Assembly: GCA_030834065.1 (NCBI GenBank)
Contig: JAURFX010000005.1
Span: 1 to 33,324 of the forward strand
Direction: 5' to 3'
Origin: Gammaproteobacteria bacterium
Lineage (GTDB): Bacteria; Pseudomonadota; Gammaproteobacteria; Steroidobacterales; Rariloculaceae
DNA length: 33,324 bases
The notes below the pieces were generated by a model. It was not told where the DNA came from, made no database searches, and saw nothing but the letters and a program-made list of their open reading frames with translations. This document shows, one piece after another, positions 33,318-33,324 of this stretch; the stretch's first letter is position 1, and the number at the start of each line of letters is the position of its first letter. Made by a program: the position numbers and the translations under genes.

Positions 33318-33324
33318 CTAGGCC

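Noticed and set aside
1-33324. CRISPR arrays, tRNA or rRNA genes, insertion sequences and phage genes
   Set aside because: No regularly spaced repeats, cloverleaf-like segments, transposase or integrase frames, or flanking inverted repeats were found. All long stretches are accounted for by housekeeping genes.

Overview
The window is a gene-dense, AT-rich stretch of a bacterial chromosome, most likely from a gammaproteobacterium with a compact genome. Evidence for this is the polA / engB / cytochrome c4 / dsbA neighbourhood, recG followed by ubiA, tatABC, a long-loop CtaA, trkA/trkH and an LptM-type lipoprotein. Genes abut or overlap by 1-14 bases, TTG starts occur, no intergenic gap exceeds 175 bases, and I saw no tRNA, rRNA, IS element, phage gene or CRISPR array. 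A free-living aerobic marine oligotroph would fit, but the exact clade cannot be read from the sequence.

Layout. 1-1614 (+): 3' end of recG, then ubiA (ubiquinone). 1618-4913 (-): dtd, tatA, tatB, tatC and a POT peptide transporter. 4951-11326 (+): a TakP-like TRAP binding protein, then a haem-copper oxidase operon. The oxidase genes are subunit II with a fused di-haem cytochrome c tail, subunit I, two subunit-III-type proteins, a subunit IV and an 84-aa membrane protein. This resembles the rhizobial CoxMNOP layout. 11323-22331 (-): a long same-strand tract read as DUF2905 gene, bioB, bioC, a 66-aa membrane protein, ctaA, cyoE, uvrD, trkA, trkH (frameshifted), dctQ, dctM. 22383-23246 (+): a cation diffusion facilitator. 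23258-24507 (-): cytochrome c4 and dsbA. 24598-25215 (+): engB. 25204-33317 (-): argC, argD, argF', argB, argH, lptM, polA, apparently one tightly coupled transcription unit whose upstream part lies outside the window.

How it fits together. Aerobic respiration dominates. UbiA feeds the quinone pool, cytochrome c4 could carry electrons to the oxidase, and CyoE plus CtaA make haem O and haem A for it. The Tat system exports folded proteins, possibly including the TRAP binding protein, which has a twin-arginine start and a lipobox. The TRAP membrane subunits (dctQM) lie beyond the oxidase operon on the other strand. TrkA/TrkH handle K+ uptake.

Most unusual is the arginine cluster. Its transcarbamylase is not an ornithine carbamoyltransferase but an N-acylornithine type. 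Its specificity residues (Ala90, and Val298 where the Xanthomonas acetyl enzyme has its carboxylated Lys) match the N-succinylornithine enzyme known from Bacteroides. The gene order and several of the proteins also look Bacteroidetes-like. A previously easy-to-miss 47-aa LptM-like lipoprotein gene sits between argH and polA, joined to both by ATGA overlaps.
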